DNA of 64,000 nucleotides from Deltaproteobacteria bacterium. Its GTDB lineage: Bacteria; Myxococcota_A; UBA9160; SMWR01. Under the pieces are notes generated by a model, which ran no database searches, was not told the origin of the DNA, and worked only from the letters and a program-made list of their open reading frames with translations. Positions 17,547-26,118 of this stretch are shown in pieces. The first letter of the stretch is position 1, and each line of letters begins with the position of its first letter. Where the stretch lies: the NCBI GenBank assembly GCA_019310965.1, contig JAFDDG010000001.1:62001-126000 (forward strand), read 5' to 3'. The position numbers and the translations under genes were made by a program.

Positions 17547-17957
17547 CTAGGCGCGTGGTCGGAAGCAGGGCAACGTGATCTCGTCGGACTTTCGCTCGAA
17601 GGACACCTCCAGAGGCATGCCGATCTCGACATGGTCGGGCTCGACGCCGACGAGGTTCGACAGCATGTGCCAGCCCTCCTCGAGCTCGACGATGGCCACC
17701 GTGTAGGGCACCTCGAAAGCCGGTTGCTGCGGCCGATGCACGACGGTGTAGCTGTAGAGAGTGCCGCGGCCGCTGCTCTCCACCCAGCTCAGGTTGCTGC
17801 CGAGACAGCCATCACACACCGGCTTCGGGATGAAGACGAAGCTGCCGCAGTCGCCGCAGCGCTGGACGCGCAATACACCTTCGCGACACCCGTCCCAGTG
17901 CGGCTTCGACAGCGGCGTCGGCCGCGGCAGCGGAATCTGCGGATTCGCGTCGCTCAT
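17547..17957 (-). CDS. DUF35 OB-fold / Zn-ribbon acyl-CoA-binding protein
   Basis: This 136-residue DUF35 protein has a complete zinc ribbon, Cys34-x2-Cys37 and Cys48-x2-Cys51, followed by an OB fold (SSGRGTLYSYTVVHRP). It is translationally coupled to the preceding thiolase-like gene (ATGA overlap at 17954-17957). As in Ltp2-ChsH2 aldolases, the DUF35 subunit would hold the acyl-CoA while the thiolase-like subunit carries the active site. Compared with the first copy at 2244-2660 it retains all four Cys, so it is the better-conserved representative. Confidence 0.9.
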   Translation of the reverse strand: MSDANPQIPLPRPTPLSKPHWDGCREGVLRVQRCGDCGSFVFIPKPVCDGCLGSNLSWVESSGRGTLYSYTVVHRPQQPAFEVPYTVAIVELEEGWHMLSNLVGVEPDHVEIGMPLEVSFERKSDEITLPCFRPRA

Positions 17958-19108
17958 ACCGGCTCGGTCCCCAGCAACATCACATCGTTGAACAGCGCGC
18001 CCGATCCACCATTGCTGGCAATCGCCACCTTCGCTCCCGGCACCGTCAGATCCGCCGGGAGTTTGCCCTGGAGCTGCAGCGCCGCATTCACCGGTTTCTG
18101 AAGCAACTGCACGAGGCCGGCGTGGCTGTAGGAGAGCAGACCGCCGTTGGTGGCAACGGGCAGCTCGCCGCCGATGCGGATGCGCCCTCCCATCACGAAG
18201 TCACCGCCCTCGCCTTCCTTGCAGAAGCCGTAGGCTTCGAGTTGGCGAATGACCTCGAAGGAGAACGGATCGTAGAGCTCGGCCACGTCGACGTCCCGGG
18301 GCGTCAGCCCACACTGCTCGAACGCGAGCTGCGCCGCGCGGCGACCGACCCAGCCGTAGCGATCCCAGAGTGGGGCGGTCACGTAGGCCATGCCCTGGCG
18401 ATCGAGCGCGCCCCCCAGCAGATAGATGGGCGTCACGTCGAGATCGCGGGCGCGCTCCTCCGTGGTGAGAACGATGCCGGTGCCCCCCTCCGAGGTGATG
18501 CAGCAATCGAAGAGATGGAAGGGATCCGCCACCATCCGCGACGCGACCACGTCTTCTGGGGCCACTTCGCGGCCGTACATCACCGCGTTGGGATGACGCG
18601 CACCGTTCATTCGAATCGCAGCCGCAACTTCCGAGAGCGCCTCGCGCCGGGTGCCATAAATGTGCATGTGGCGCTGCGCCATCAGAGCGAACTCGGCCGC
18701 GGTGTAGAGCCCCCAGCACTCGACGAATTCGTTGGTCGGCCGTGTCCAGGACACGGTCGATTCGCGCGCCGTGTACTCGCCACACTGGGCGGTCGCAACG
18801 AGCGCCGTGTGACACTGTCCGGTCGCGATGGCAGCGGCGGCCTGGAGCAGAGCGTCGATGCCCGGCATCGAGTCACCCGTCCACACCGGGCGCCCGCCGA
18901 ACCACTGAGCAACATCTCGCGAGCTGATCTGGGTGACCCAGGTCGACACGTTAAGCCCATCGACATCCGTCGGCGCGAGCCCAGCGGCGTCGAGCGTGCC
19001 GCGCACGGCGTCGAGCACCAGCTCTGCCTCGGTCATGCCGGGAAGCTGCCTCGCCTGCCGCGTGTCATAGGCGCCGACGATGGCCACGCCTCGAAAGGGG
19101 CTATGCAT
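17954..19108 (-). CDS. Thiolase-like protein lacking the nucleophilic Cys (Ltp2/SCPx-type)
   Basis: This 384-residue thiolase-fold protein of the SCPx/Ltp2 branch has WTGDSMPGIDALLQ (residues 76-89) at the nucleophile region, with no Cys. DVAELYDPFSFEV and NGGLLSYSHAG near the C-terminus match the conserved aldolase/thiolase loop and keep the His that the first copy (1042-2244) has lost. With its overlapping DUF35 partner this looks like a retro-aldolase for a branched acyl-CoA, as in steroid side-chain removal. Pathway assignment is inference; the sequence shows only the family and the missing Cys. The start ATG at 19108 gives MHSPFRGVAIVG, matching the family N-terminus. Confidence 0.86.
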   Translation of the reverse strand: MHSPFRGVAIVGAYDTRQARQLPGMTEAELVLDAVRGTLDAAGLAPTDVDGLNVSTWVTQISSRDVAQWFGGRPVWTGDSMPGIDALLQAAAAIATGQCHTALVATAQCGEYTARESTVSWTRPTNEFVECWGLYTAAEFALMAQRHMHIYGTRREALSEVAAAIRMNGARHPNAVMYGREVAPEDVVASRMVADPFHLFDCCITSEGGTGIVLTTEERARDLDVTPIYLLGGALDRQGMAYVTAPLWDRYGWVGRRAAQLAFEQCGLTPRDVDVAELYDPFSFEVIRQLEAYGFCKEGEGGDFVMGGRIRIGGELPVATNGGLLSYSHAGLVQLLQKPVNAALQLQGKLPADLTVPGAKVAIASNGGSGALFNDVMLLGTEPV

Positions 19109-19278
19109 CGAGACAGTGTGCCACAGACGGCGCTTTCATCGGCTCAAGCCCTCCCTTGGAGCCGCCGCTCGGCGGCGCCCATGCAGCGGTGAAACGCATT
19201 GGGCGCTGGCGAGATCTACGAGTCTCCGACGCCCGAAGCGCTTGACCGAACTCAATGGAGCGTTGCAGCAGCCAGCCG

Positions 19279-20022
19279 CTAGCCCTTCGGCGGCGGCGGG
19301 GCGCCCGGCTTGGGGCTAACTCCCTTCTTGAGCAACACGATCGCCGCGCGTTGGGACCAGTAGCTGGCAACTGCTTTGACATCGCCCCACTTCGTGAAAG
19401 TGCGCTTGGGGGCAATGAGAAACAACGCCTTCGTTCCGGCGCGCTGATCCACGGCGGCTGCCAGGCGTTCGTGGGTGACCGCGTCCAGTACTTCGAACTC
19501 CACCGTTGCCGTTCCCACCGAGTTGGCCGTGTCGAGCGACAAGCCCACAGCTGCGCCCAAGACGAGCGACCCCGGATGGATGCTGCTGAGCGCGCGCAGC
19601 GCTGTCTTGGCACCCTTGGCCTGGGTGAGCGCTGCGCGCACGCGGAGCGTGTCCGGCCCTGGTTGGTCCGACATCTCGAAGTACTTGCCGAGCTCTTCGT
19701 GTAGGGCCGTGTAGAGCGTGCCCGTCAGCATCTCTTGATCTTGGTCGCTGAGTTTCTCGGTGTCCTCGTTCGCCCACAGCGTCACCGAGTCGAGCTGGAT
19801 GCTGGAGTACCGGGACCATTGCGCGTTCGGGTTGAAGTAGACCTCCTGAGCGGGCCAGTCGTCGTGGGACTCCAGCTCCGAGTAGTCGCGCAGAAAACCC
19901 GATTCGGGCGCATCGCCCCGTCGTCCACGCGAGGCGGCGCAGGCGACCACGGTGCAGATGAGCACGAGGAGCCCCACAGAGATAAGGGCGCGGCGGATCG
20001 GAGTGCGAGAAGATCGGATCAT
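19279..20022 (-). CDS. DUF3313-like outer-membrane lipoprotein
   Basis: This 247-residue predicted lipoprotein has an N-terminal charged segment and hydrophobic core ending in the lipobox VVAC at residue 28. The mature part starts with a YSELESHDDWPAQEVYFNP-like block that resembles DUF3313 lipoproteins, followed by a beta-rich domain and a proline-rich C-terminus (PGAPPPPKG). DUF3313 proteins are of unknown function and usually single-gene units. GGGAG lies eight bases before the ATG at 20022, which supports this start over two upstream in-frame Mets. No obvious operon partner. Confidence 0.72.
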   Translation of the reverse strand: MIRSSRTPIRRALISVGLLVLICTVVACAASRGRRGDAPESGFLRDYSELESHDDWPAQEVYFNPNAQWSRYSSIQLDSVTLWANEDTEKLSDQDQEMLTGTLYTALHEELGKYFEMSDQPGPDTLRVRAALTQAKGAKTALRALSSIHPGSLVLGAAVGLSLDTANSVGTATVEFEVLDAVTHERLAAAVDQRAGTKALFLIAPKRTFTKWGDVKAVASYWSQRAAIVLLKKGVSPKPGAPPPPKG

Positions 20023-20125
20023 CGGTTGTCTCCCTGTCAAGAATGCGTCTGAGTACCACATGGGGTGCTCCATTGATAGGGGGACGCGAGGGGATTCGAC
20101 GGGGATCGCCGGGGAGGTCTGTCCT

Positions 20126-20293
20126 TCATTCCAGGGCTGTTTGGGCGGTGAATTGGCAAGCCAAAGCCATGCGCGGCTCGAGCTCGCTCGTGGTCTTGCC
20201 GAGGCCCTCCGGCGGCGTGTGGATGACGCTCGTGAGCCGGTACGCGGGCATGCCGGCCCTGACGAGCGGGATCAAGTGCACTCGCGCGTTCAT
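20126..20293 (-). CDS. Small overlapping ORF, 55 residues, unknown
   Basis: This 55-codon frame begins at an ATG that overlaps the stop of the dehydrogenase gene (ATGA at 20290-20293), the same arrangement used by real gene pairs throughout this window. The peptide starts MNARVHLIPLVRAG and has no recognisable domain, signal or Cys motif. It could be a real small protein, a decayed C-terminal remnant, or chance. Coupling and ordinary amino-acid composition favour a gene slightly. Confidence 0.35.
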   Translation of the reverse strand: MNARVHLIPLVRAGMPAYRLTSVIHTPPEGLGKTTSELEPRMALACQFTAQTALE

Positions 20294-21156
20294 CGGCGTT
20301 GATCGTCCTCCACGCCGTAGAGACGCGCCATCGACTGGGAAACCAGCGCGCCCACCGGCAGCGAGACCCCCGCCTGCCTCGCCAGCTGGAGTGCCCAGGC
20401 GAGATCCTTCTCGCCGATTTTCATATGACTCCCCATCAACCTCTGGAAGTCATCGCTCTTGCGCACCTCCTCGGGAAGCTTGTGGCCGCCCAGGAAGCTG
20501 ATCATCATGTCGGTGAGCTGGCCGTTCGAGCGCCCGGCCTTTTCGAGGATCTCCTGCGGCAGGCCGATGGCTCGCGCCAGAATCATCGGCTCGTATGCGG
20601 CGGCCCACTGGATGTAGGTGGTGAGGTTGACGCAGAGCTTCAGCTTGGCGCCGTTGCCGAGCTCGCCGGCGTGAATCGGCTCAATGTCCGTCGTGGCCTC
20701 GAAGTAGGGACGCGCCTTCTCGAACGCCGCATCCGGCCCGCCGACCAGGTAGGTGAGCTGCTTGTTCGCCGCCCGCGCGCTGCCGCCGGTGACGCATGCG
20801 TCCAGCACCGCGACGCTCTTGGCGGCGGCAGCCTCCGCAACCTCGAGCGCGGTATCGGGCAGCACGGTGCTGTGGATCAGGATGACCCCGCCGGCAGTCA
20901 TACCCGTCAGGAGTCCGTCCTCCCCGAGCACCACCGCACGAACGTGCGCATCCTCGGGGACGCAGATGCCGATCAGGTCGGCGTTGGCGCCGACTTCGCG
21001 CGGAGTTGCCGCGGCCTTGGCGCCCGCGGCGACCAGCTCGTCGACCGGCGCCTTCACGATGTCGTAGACGGTCGTCTCGAAGCCGGCGGGGGCGAGGTGT
21101 GCGGCGATGGGCTTGCCCTGATTTCCGAGACCGATGAACCCGACGCGAATGGACAT
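20290..21156 (-). CDS. 3-hydroxyisobutyrate dehydrogenase-like NAD(P) oxidoreductase
   Basis: This 288-residue beta-hydroxyacid dehydrogenase has the Rossmann motif VGFIGLGNQGKPIA at residues 5-18, the DACVTGGSARAANKQL substrate loop near 118-133 and the catalytic-lysine block GELGNGAKLKLCVN near 167-180. The family reversibly oxidises 3-hydroxy acids such as 3-hydroxyisobutyrate or tartronate semialdehyde. AGGAG lies seven bases before the ATG at 21156. It is divergent from the NTF2-like gene across a 158-bp region with a long palindrome (21198-21222). Substrate cannot be told from sequence. Confidence 0.87.
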   Translation of the reverse strand: MSIRVGFIGLGNQGKPIAAHLAPAGFETTVYDIVKAPVDELVAAGAKAAATPREVGANADLIGICVPEDAHVRAVVLGEDGLLTGMTAGGVILIHSTVLPDTALEVAEAAAAKSVAVLDACVTGGSARAANKQLTYLVGGPDAAFEKARPYFEATTDIEPIHAGELGNGAKLKLCVNLTTYIQWAAAYEPMILARAIGLPQEILEKAGRSNGQLTDMMISFLGGHKLPEEVRKSDDFQRLMGSHMKIGEKDLAWALQLARQAGVSLPVGALVSQSMARLYGVEDDQRR

Positions 21157-21197
21157 GAGGCTTCTCCTGTACGCATGGGGGGCAGACACCATACATC

Positions 21198-21222
21198 GCC
21201 ATTTACATTGAACGCAAATGGC
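21198..21222. promoter_or_regulatory. 25-bp near-perfect palindrome, candidate operator
   Basis: GCCATTT (21198-21204) mirrors AAATGGC (21216-21222) around a central G at 21210. Within the 25 bp only two of twelve base pairs break symmetry. It sits in the divergent control region of the 3-hydroxyacid dehydrogenase and NTF2-like genes, in locally AT-rich DNA. A TetR- or GntR-type dimer site is likely; no regulator gene is adjacent. Confidence 0.55.
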
Positions 21223-21314
21223 AAATAACATAGACTGCGATCCTTCCCTCGAACGCCGTCCCACCGCCTACGAGCTCCACGAGGAGCGGAGAGAGCCAGC
21301 GAGGAGTCGCCCAC

Positions 21315-21875
21315 ATGCCCGCTTTCCCCCGAGCAGAGATCGAAGAGATGCTGCGCCGCTGGATCGCGGCCAACGACGAGGCCGGACCGAAGGGCGACTG
21401 GTCGAAGATGCCGTCCTTCTTCACCGAGGATGCGATCTACAGCTGGAACAACGGCCCGCGGACCGAGTTCGTGGCACGCGGCCGCAAACAGATCGCCGAG
21501 TGGGCGTTCGGCAGCGAGATGGCCGGCCTCGAGGGCTGGATCTACCCCTACGTGAGGACCCTGATCGACGACCAGAGGGGAGAGGTGATCTGCATCTGGC
21601 GCCAGATCGCGCCGCTCGAGGACCCCGACGGCAAGCCTTACGAGATCGCCGGAACGGGAGGCTCGTGGTTTCGCTACGCGGGCAACTATCAGTGGGGCTG
21701 GCAGCGCGACTTCTTCGACCACGGCAACGCCGGCGCCGTCTTCGGTGCGATGATCCAGAACGATCAGATGAACGACGTGATGCTCGAGCGCATGAAGAAG
21801 GGCTCGAAGATGCCGGGCTGGGTGCGGCGCAAGGAATTCGACTGGTACGACACCATCGTCGACCGCGAAGCGTGA
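21315..21875 (+). CDS. NTF2/SnoaL-like fold protein
   Basis: This 186-residue protein fits the NTF2/SnoaL cone fold: an N-terminal helix (EIEEMLRRWIAANDEA), a FFTEDAIYSW strand typical of the family, a Trp-rich middle (GNYQWGWQRDFF) and a helical C-terminus. Such folds act as polyketide cyclases, ketosteroid isomerases, limonene-epoxide hydrolases or binding proteins. The divergent dehydrogenase and the shared palindrome suggest joint regulation. GAGGAG lies about nine bases before the ATG. It converges on the esterase gene with a 7-bp gap. Catalytic residues are not certain, so enzymatic activity is open. Confidence 0.75.
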   Translation: MPAFPRAEIEEMLRRWIAANDEAGPKGDWSKMPSFFTEDAIYSWNNGPRTEFVARGRKQIAEWAFGSEMAGLEGWIYPYVRTLIDDQRGEVICIWRQIAPLEDPDGKPYEIAGTGGSWFRYAGNYQWGWQRDFFDHGNAGAVFGAMIQNDQMNDVMLERMKKGSKMPGWVRRKEFDWYDTIVDREA

Positions 21876-21882
21876 CCCGGAC

Positions 21883-22836
21883 TCAGGATCGTTCGAAGAA
21901 GCGCTGGATCGTCACCATGCGATCCTTGAACGCGACCTCCGCAGTGGGACTGTCTTCGACGAGGTCGTAACCGTGCACCGCGCCACGGATCTCCCTAAGC
22001 TCGACCGGAACCCCCTCGGCTTCGAGCGCCTTCGCGTAGTTCATCCCCTCGTCACGCAGCGGATCGAACTCGGCCACCTCGACGAGGGCGGGCGGAAGCC
22101 CGGCGAAGCTCTCGCGATGGATCGGAGCCGCGTACGGCGGTATCGGCACACTGCCCCCGCTGCGCGCGTGCTCGGTGTCGCGCGCGTAGACCCGCCACAT
22201 CGCGCGGTTCGACGCCGTCTTCCACATCGGCGTGTCGGTGAAGGCGAGAGCCGAGTCCGTCTTGGTCTCGTGATCGGTGACCGGATAGATGAGAATTTGG
22301 GCACAGATCGGATACTCGCTGCGATCGAACGCCATCTGGGCGACGCCCGCAGCCAAGGCGCCGCCGGCGCTGTCGCCGATGACGGCCACGCGGCTCGGGT
22401 CGACGCCCAGGTCGTTCGCGTTCTCGTGGACCCAGGCGAGCGTCGCGTAGCAGTCATGCAGCGCCGCCGGGAAGGGATCGTCGATCGAGAGCCGGTAGTC
22501 TGTGAAGAAGACCCGACACCGCGCCTGCATTGCGTAGCGCTCCGCACAGCTCAGGTGCAGCCCCGCGTACGAGAAGAAGAAGCCGCCGCCGTGGTAGTCG
22601 ATGAGTGCCGGTGCGGTGCCGGAGAGATCCTTCGGCGCAATCTCGAAGACCGGCGTGGTGTGGCCGTCCTGGCCGCGCACGGAGTGCGTGCGCACGGAAA
22701 CGGCGTCGCTCCAGTCAAAGCCTCGACGCTGCAGCCGCAACAGCAGGTTGAACACCCGCAGCAGCAGGCGACTCGACGGAATCGGAATCCTCGGTTGCGA
22801 GGCGAACTCGGGCGCCAGCGCGTACTTCCCGCTCAT
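21883..22836 (-). CDS. Alpha/beta hydrolase of the hormone-sensitive-lipase family
   Basis: This 317-residue esterase-like protein has the HSL oxyanion motif HGGG (in IDYHGGGFFF), the nucleophile elbow GDSAGG, a catalytic Asp probably in EFDPLRDEG and a His in VHGYD. Family members hydrolyse short acyl esters or lactones. The start at 22836 has GAGGAG seven bases upstream. It is divergent from the SDR gene with an 87-bp gap. No signal peptide, so cytosolic. Substrate unknown. Confidence 0.9.
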   Translation of the reverse strand: MSGKYALAPEFASQPRIPIPSSRLLLRVFNLLLRLQRRGFDWSDAVSVRTHSVRGQDGHTTPVFEIAPKDLSGTAPALIDYHGGGFFFSYAGLHLSCAERYAMQARCRVFFTDYRLSIDDPFPAALHDCYATLAWVHENANDLGVDPSRVAVIGDSAGGALAAGVAQMAFDRSEYPICAQILIYPVTDHETKTDSALAFTDTPMWKTASNRAMWRVYARDTEHARSGGSVPIPPYAAPIHRESFAGLPPALVEVAEFDPLRDEGMNYAKALEAEGVPVELREIRGAVHGYDLVEDSPTAEVAFKDRMVTIQRFFERS

Positions 22837-22923
22837 TTCGTGCTCCTCGGTCGGGTGGACTCGAAACAGCTTGCCAGGAATGACCTCGGCGGGCGACTCT
22901 ACAAATCCTGAGGAGGGTGGAGA

Positions 22924-23670
22924 ATGTTCGATCTCGACGGGAAAGTGGCTCTCGTGACGGGCGCTGGCCAGGGTGTCGGAGCGGGGATCTCCCGAGTGCT
23001 CGCCGCCCAGGGCGCAGCGGTGGCCGTGAACGACCTGCACGAGGACCGCGCGCAGGCCACCGTCGCCGCCATCGAGTCGGCCGGGGGGAGCGCTCTCGCC
23101 GTCGTCTTCGACGTGGCGGACCCCAGCGCCGCCGCCCGAGGGATCGAGACCGCCGAGAAGGCACTCGGGCCACTCGGCATCCTGGTCAACAATGCCGGCG
23201 TTCCGGCGGGCATGGGCGTGCAGCAGTTTCGCGAGAGCGATCCGGCAGAATGGCGCAAATACATCGATCTCAATCTCTACGGCGTGATGAACTGCTGCCA
23301 CGCCGCCATCAATGGCATGTGCGAGCGCGGCTGGGGCCGGATCATCACCATCTCGTCCGGCGCCGGCGCCATCGGGATCAACCTGGGCATCTCGGCCTAC
23401 GGCGCGGGCAAGGGCGGCGCCATGGGCTTCATGCGCCATCTGGCCATGGAGACGGCCGGCAACGGTGTCACCGCAAACACGATCGCCGTGGGCATGATCG
23501 ACAACCACGCCGATCCATCCGTGGCGGGGCACATGGCGAAGACCGTGCCGGTGGGACGCCTGGGCCAGCCCGAGGACATCGCGGGCCTGTGCACCTACCT
23601 GGCCTCCGACGAGGCGAGCTGGATGACCGGCCAGACGATCCACCTGAACGGGGGCAACGTCACCACCTGA
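22924..23670 (+). CDS. Short-chain dehydrogenase/reductase
   Basis: This 248-residue classical SDR has the cofactor motif TGAGQGVGAG at residues 12-21, NNAG near 89 and the catalytic Ser...Tyr-x3-Lys in SSGAG and YGAGK (near 143-165). It probably oxidises or reduces a hydroxyl or keto group on a small acyl or steroid-like substrate, with NAD(P) preference unclear. GAGGAGGG lies just upstream of the ATG. Its stop overlaps the start of the unrecognised two-domain gene (TGATG), so the two are translated together and may act together. Confidence 0.9.
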   Translation: MFDLDGKVALVTGAGQGVGAGISRVLAAQGAAVAVNDLHEDRAQATVAAIESAGGSALAVVFDVADPSAAARGIETAEKALGPLGILVNNAGVPAGMGVQQFRESDPAEWRKYIDLNLYGVMNCCHAAINGMCERGWGRIITISSGAGAIGINLGISAYGAGKGGAMGFMRHLAMETAGNGVTANTIAVGMIDNHADPSVAGHMAKTVPVGRLGQPEDIAGLCTYLASDEASWMTGQTIHLNGGNVTT

Positions 23671-24962
23671 TGGCGCTGCGCGGCGACTACTCCGGCCCCT
23701 TCGATCCCGACGTTTCGCTGGCGAGCTTCTCTCGGCAGACGCTCGCCCACCTGCTGCGCGAGTACCTGCTGAACGGGCACCTCCAGGACCGCGTCGGGCT
23801 GCCGCTGGTCGCGAAGCGCTTCGGCGGCGACGCCTACCTCCGGTTCTCGATCGAAGAGTGGATGGGTGCCAGCCCCATCTATTCACTGCGCATGCAGAGA
23901 GCCCTGAACTTCGAGGGACACGACGTCGGCACCGTCTTCAAGAATCTACAGCTCGATATCGGCGCGCCGCAGCAGTTCATGGACTTCCAGTTCAGGCTGG
24001 ACTCGCCGGAGTACGGAGAGTTCTGGCTGCCTCACTGCGGCGCGCTGCTGGACGTGGAGCCCTTCGGCGAAGAGCACGTGAAGCTCATGTGCCACGACAT
24101 CGAGGACCCGACCTTCGATGCCACGGCGGCTGCGACCCATCCCTGCATGAAGATGCGCCCGATCCACCGTCCGCCCCGGGTGCCCGCCGGGCGCTACCCG
24201 CATTGCCGCTGGGCCGTCTTCATCGGCGACGAGGCAGAGCCCTACGAGCAACACCCGAATCTCGAGATCGTGCAGCAGTCGCAGCTCGCGACGGTTCCGA
24301 TCGTCGAGCCCGATGGCAACGCGGAGCCCGGCGGTTGGGATGACTACGCGGGCCGATTCGATCCGCACGCGCAGCCAGAAGACTTCTCGCACGGCGCGCT
24401 GCTCAAGATTCTCCAGGAGGCCGCCGTGCAGAGCCACCTGCTCGCGCGCGCATTCCTGCTCTGCGCGGCGCAGCGTCTCGACGACAGCGCGGCCATGGAG
24501 CTCGGCGAGGCCCAGTGGACCGGCATCGCCGCGCTCAGCGCCGACCGCATCCAGGCTGCCCTCGGCATCGAAGGCGACGACATCGAGGCCGTCGCCAAGG
24601 CCTTCCAGCTGCACCCGTGCTTCCATCCGCGAACCTACGTCGATTTCCGCGTCGAGATCACCGGGCCGGAGAGTGCGCGCATTTCCATCGGCGACTGCCC
24701 GGCCCTCGAGGAGGGCGACGCCTACTCGTGGTTCGCCGGCCTCGCCGCCACATCCCATCGCGCGCTCGATGCCATCGCGGGCAGCGTGAATCGCCGGGCG
24801 CGCTGCCACGCGGTCGAGAATCCGGCGGGAGCGAGACTCGCCTGGGACGTGCGAATCGACCGCACGGCGCAGCCGCAGGAGCCACCCCAGGAGCTCAAGC
24901 TCGCGCAGATCAGCCGGGGTGCGGCATTCGAGTTCGAGCAGCGGCGCAAGCTGCGCGCTTGA
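23670..24962 (+). CDS. Unrecognised protein with two tandem copies of one domain
   Basis: This 430-residue protein has no family I can name. It contains an internal duplication: residues about 6-150 and 225-385 both open with DYxGxFDP, continue with LL...L helices and close with a CHxxE(D/N)P motif (CHDIEDP at 141-147, CHAVENP at 379-385). Each half is about 170-200 residues joined by a linker of about 60 with basic and proline-rich sequence. No signal peptide or membrane segment is seen. The start overlaps the SDR stop. The Cys-His-Glu pattern might be catalytic or metal-binding, but this is a guess. The two halves have diverged strongly, so they may do different jobs. Confidence 0.8.
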   Translation: MALRGDYSGPFDPDVSLASFSRQTLAHLLREYLLNGHLQDRVGLPLVAKRFGGDAYLRFSIEEWMGASPIYSLRMQRALNFEGHDVGTVFKNLQLDIGAPQQFMDFQFRLDSPEYGEFWLPHCGALLDVEPFGEEHVKLMCHDIEDPTFDATAAATHPCMKMRPIHRPPRVPAGRYPHCRWAVFIGDEAEPYEQHPNLEIVQQSQLATVPIVEPDGNAEPGGWDDYAGRFDPHAQPEDFSHGALLKILQEAAVQSHLLARAFLLCAAQRLDDSAAMELGEAQWTGIAALSADRIQAALGIEGDDIEAVAKAFQLHPCFHPRTYVDFRVEITGPESARISIGDCPALEEGDAYSWFAGLAATSHRALDAIAGSVNRRARCHAVENPAGARLAWDVRIDRTAQPQEPPQELKLAQISRGAAFEFEQRRKLRA

Positions 24963-24979
24963 GAGAGCGGCGCGGCCCC

Positions 24980-26002
24980 TCAGCCGTCCGCGAGCCGACC
25001 GACGTGCTTGGCCTCGAGGTGGCCGGCTCGGTACATCCAGCGCAGCGTGTCGGCGTATGTCGTGGCGGCAGAACGGAACTCGATGCCGAGCTGCTCGGTG
25101 GTTTCGGACCCGTCGACGCCGGGCCACCCGGTCGCGTACTCCATCGCATCGCGAGTGATGGGAAGGTTGAAGTCGTAGACCCGTTTGATCACATCGCCCA
25201 CGCTGCCAAAGGCGCGCAGCACTCGTCCGTTGATCGGAATGCGGCGCACGCGCCCGCCCGTCAGCTCATCCAGTAGTTCGTAGGTCTCCCTCCAGGTGAG
25301 GCGCGGCCCGGCGGCGACGTGGCGGTGGGCGCCCTCGGGCAGCTCGAGCTGGCGCAGGTGCAGCGCCGCGAGGTCCCGCACGTCGGTGATCTGAAAGAAG
25401 CCCGAGGTGTCGATGCCCGTGTCGACGTACCACGAGTACAGAGCGTGGTTCGCATCGCTCATTTCCGGGTCATCGGGCCCGATGATGCCGGTGGGATACG
25501 AGACGCGGATCGGCGCTCCCCCGGCCTGGAACCTGCGCACGACGTGCTCCGCATCCGCCTTGCTCTGTGCGTACGCGGTCGATGCTTGCGCCACCGGCAT
25601 ATCGAGACGCAGTGGCGGGGAGCCCGGATAGAAGAAGATGGCAATACTCGAGACGTAGACGATCGACGGCAGGCCAAGCCGCGCGGCGCCACCGATCACC
25701 AGATCTACGCCCCGCGCGTTGGTCGCAAGGACACGCTGCGCAAACTTCCTGCGCAGGTCGACCAGCGCTGCGCCGTGAAACGCGGCGTCACAACCCGCCA
25801 AGGCCTCACCCACCCGATCGGCGTCAGCGATGTCTCCGACGATCACGTCCGACTCCGGAATCGCAACACCGCAGGGGTCGAATACCCGCCGCACCTTCTC
25901 GCGATCGCGCACCAGCAGGCGCACCGAGTGCCCGGCCTCGACGAAGGCCCGCACCGTGTGCGAACCCACGAATCCAGTCCCGCCAGTGACCATCACGCGC
26001 AC
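24980..26002 (-). CDS. Extended SDR: NAD-dependent epimerase/dehydratase
   Basis: This 340-residue extended short-chain dehydrogenase has the N-terminal GGTGFVGSH motif (near residues 7-15) and an active-site YAQSK (YxxxK) near 145. The group includes dihydroflavonol reductases, 3-beta-HSD and nucleotide-sugar epimerases; nothing fixes the substrate. The track-long start is GTG at 26002 (VRVMVTGG); the in-frame ATG at 25993 is possible and neither has a clear ribosome site. It runs leftward, separated by 116 bp from nqrM, so it may be read from the nqr operon or separately. Confidence 0.8.
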   Translation of the reverse strand: MRVMVTGGTGFVGSHTVRAFVEAGHSVRLLVRDREKVRRVFDPCGVAIPESDVIVGDIADADRVGEALAGCDAAFHGAALVDLRRKFAQRVLATNARGVDLVIGGAARLGLPSIVYVSSIAIFFYPGSPPLRLDMPVAQASTAYAQSKADAEHVVRRFQAGGAPIRVSYPTGIIGPDDPEMSDANHALYSWYVDTGIDTSGFFQITDVRDLAALHLRQLELPEGAHRHVAAGPRLTWRETYELLDELTGGRVRRIPINGRVLRAFGSVGDVIKRVYDFNLPITRDAMEYATGWPGVDGSETTEQLGIEFRSAATTYADTLRWMYRAGHLEAKHVGRLADG

Positions 26003-26118
26003 GACCGCCGCAGTATCGACGAATCGGGAGTCGAGCGCCGAGATTTTCCGCGACGCGGCGGCCAGAGAAATTGCCGACTAGGAGATCGTGGCCGCCCGCG
26101 TCGATCGCGGAGGCCCGC

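Noticed and set aside
19155-19185. GC-rich hairpin near the start of the second thiolase-like gene
   Set aside because: GCCGCCG/CGGCGGC runs are common by chance at this base composition, and there is no T-run or context for a terminator.
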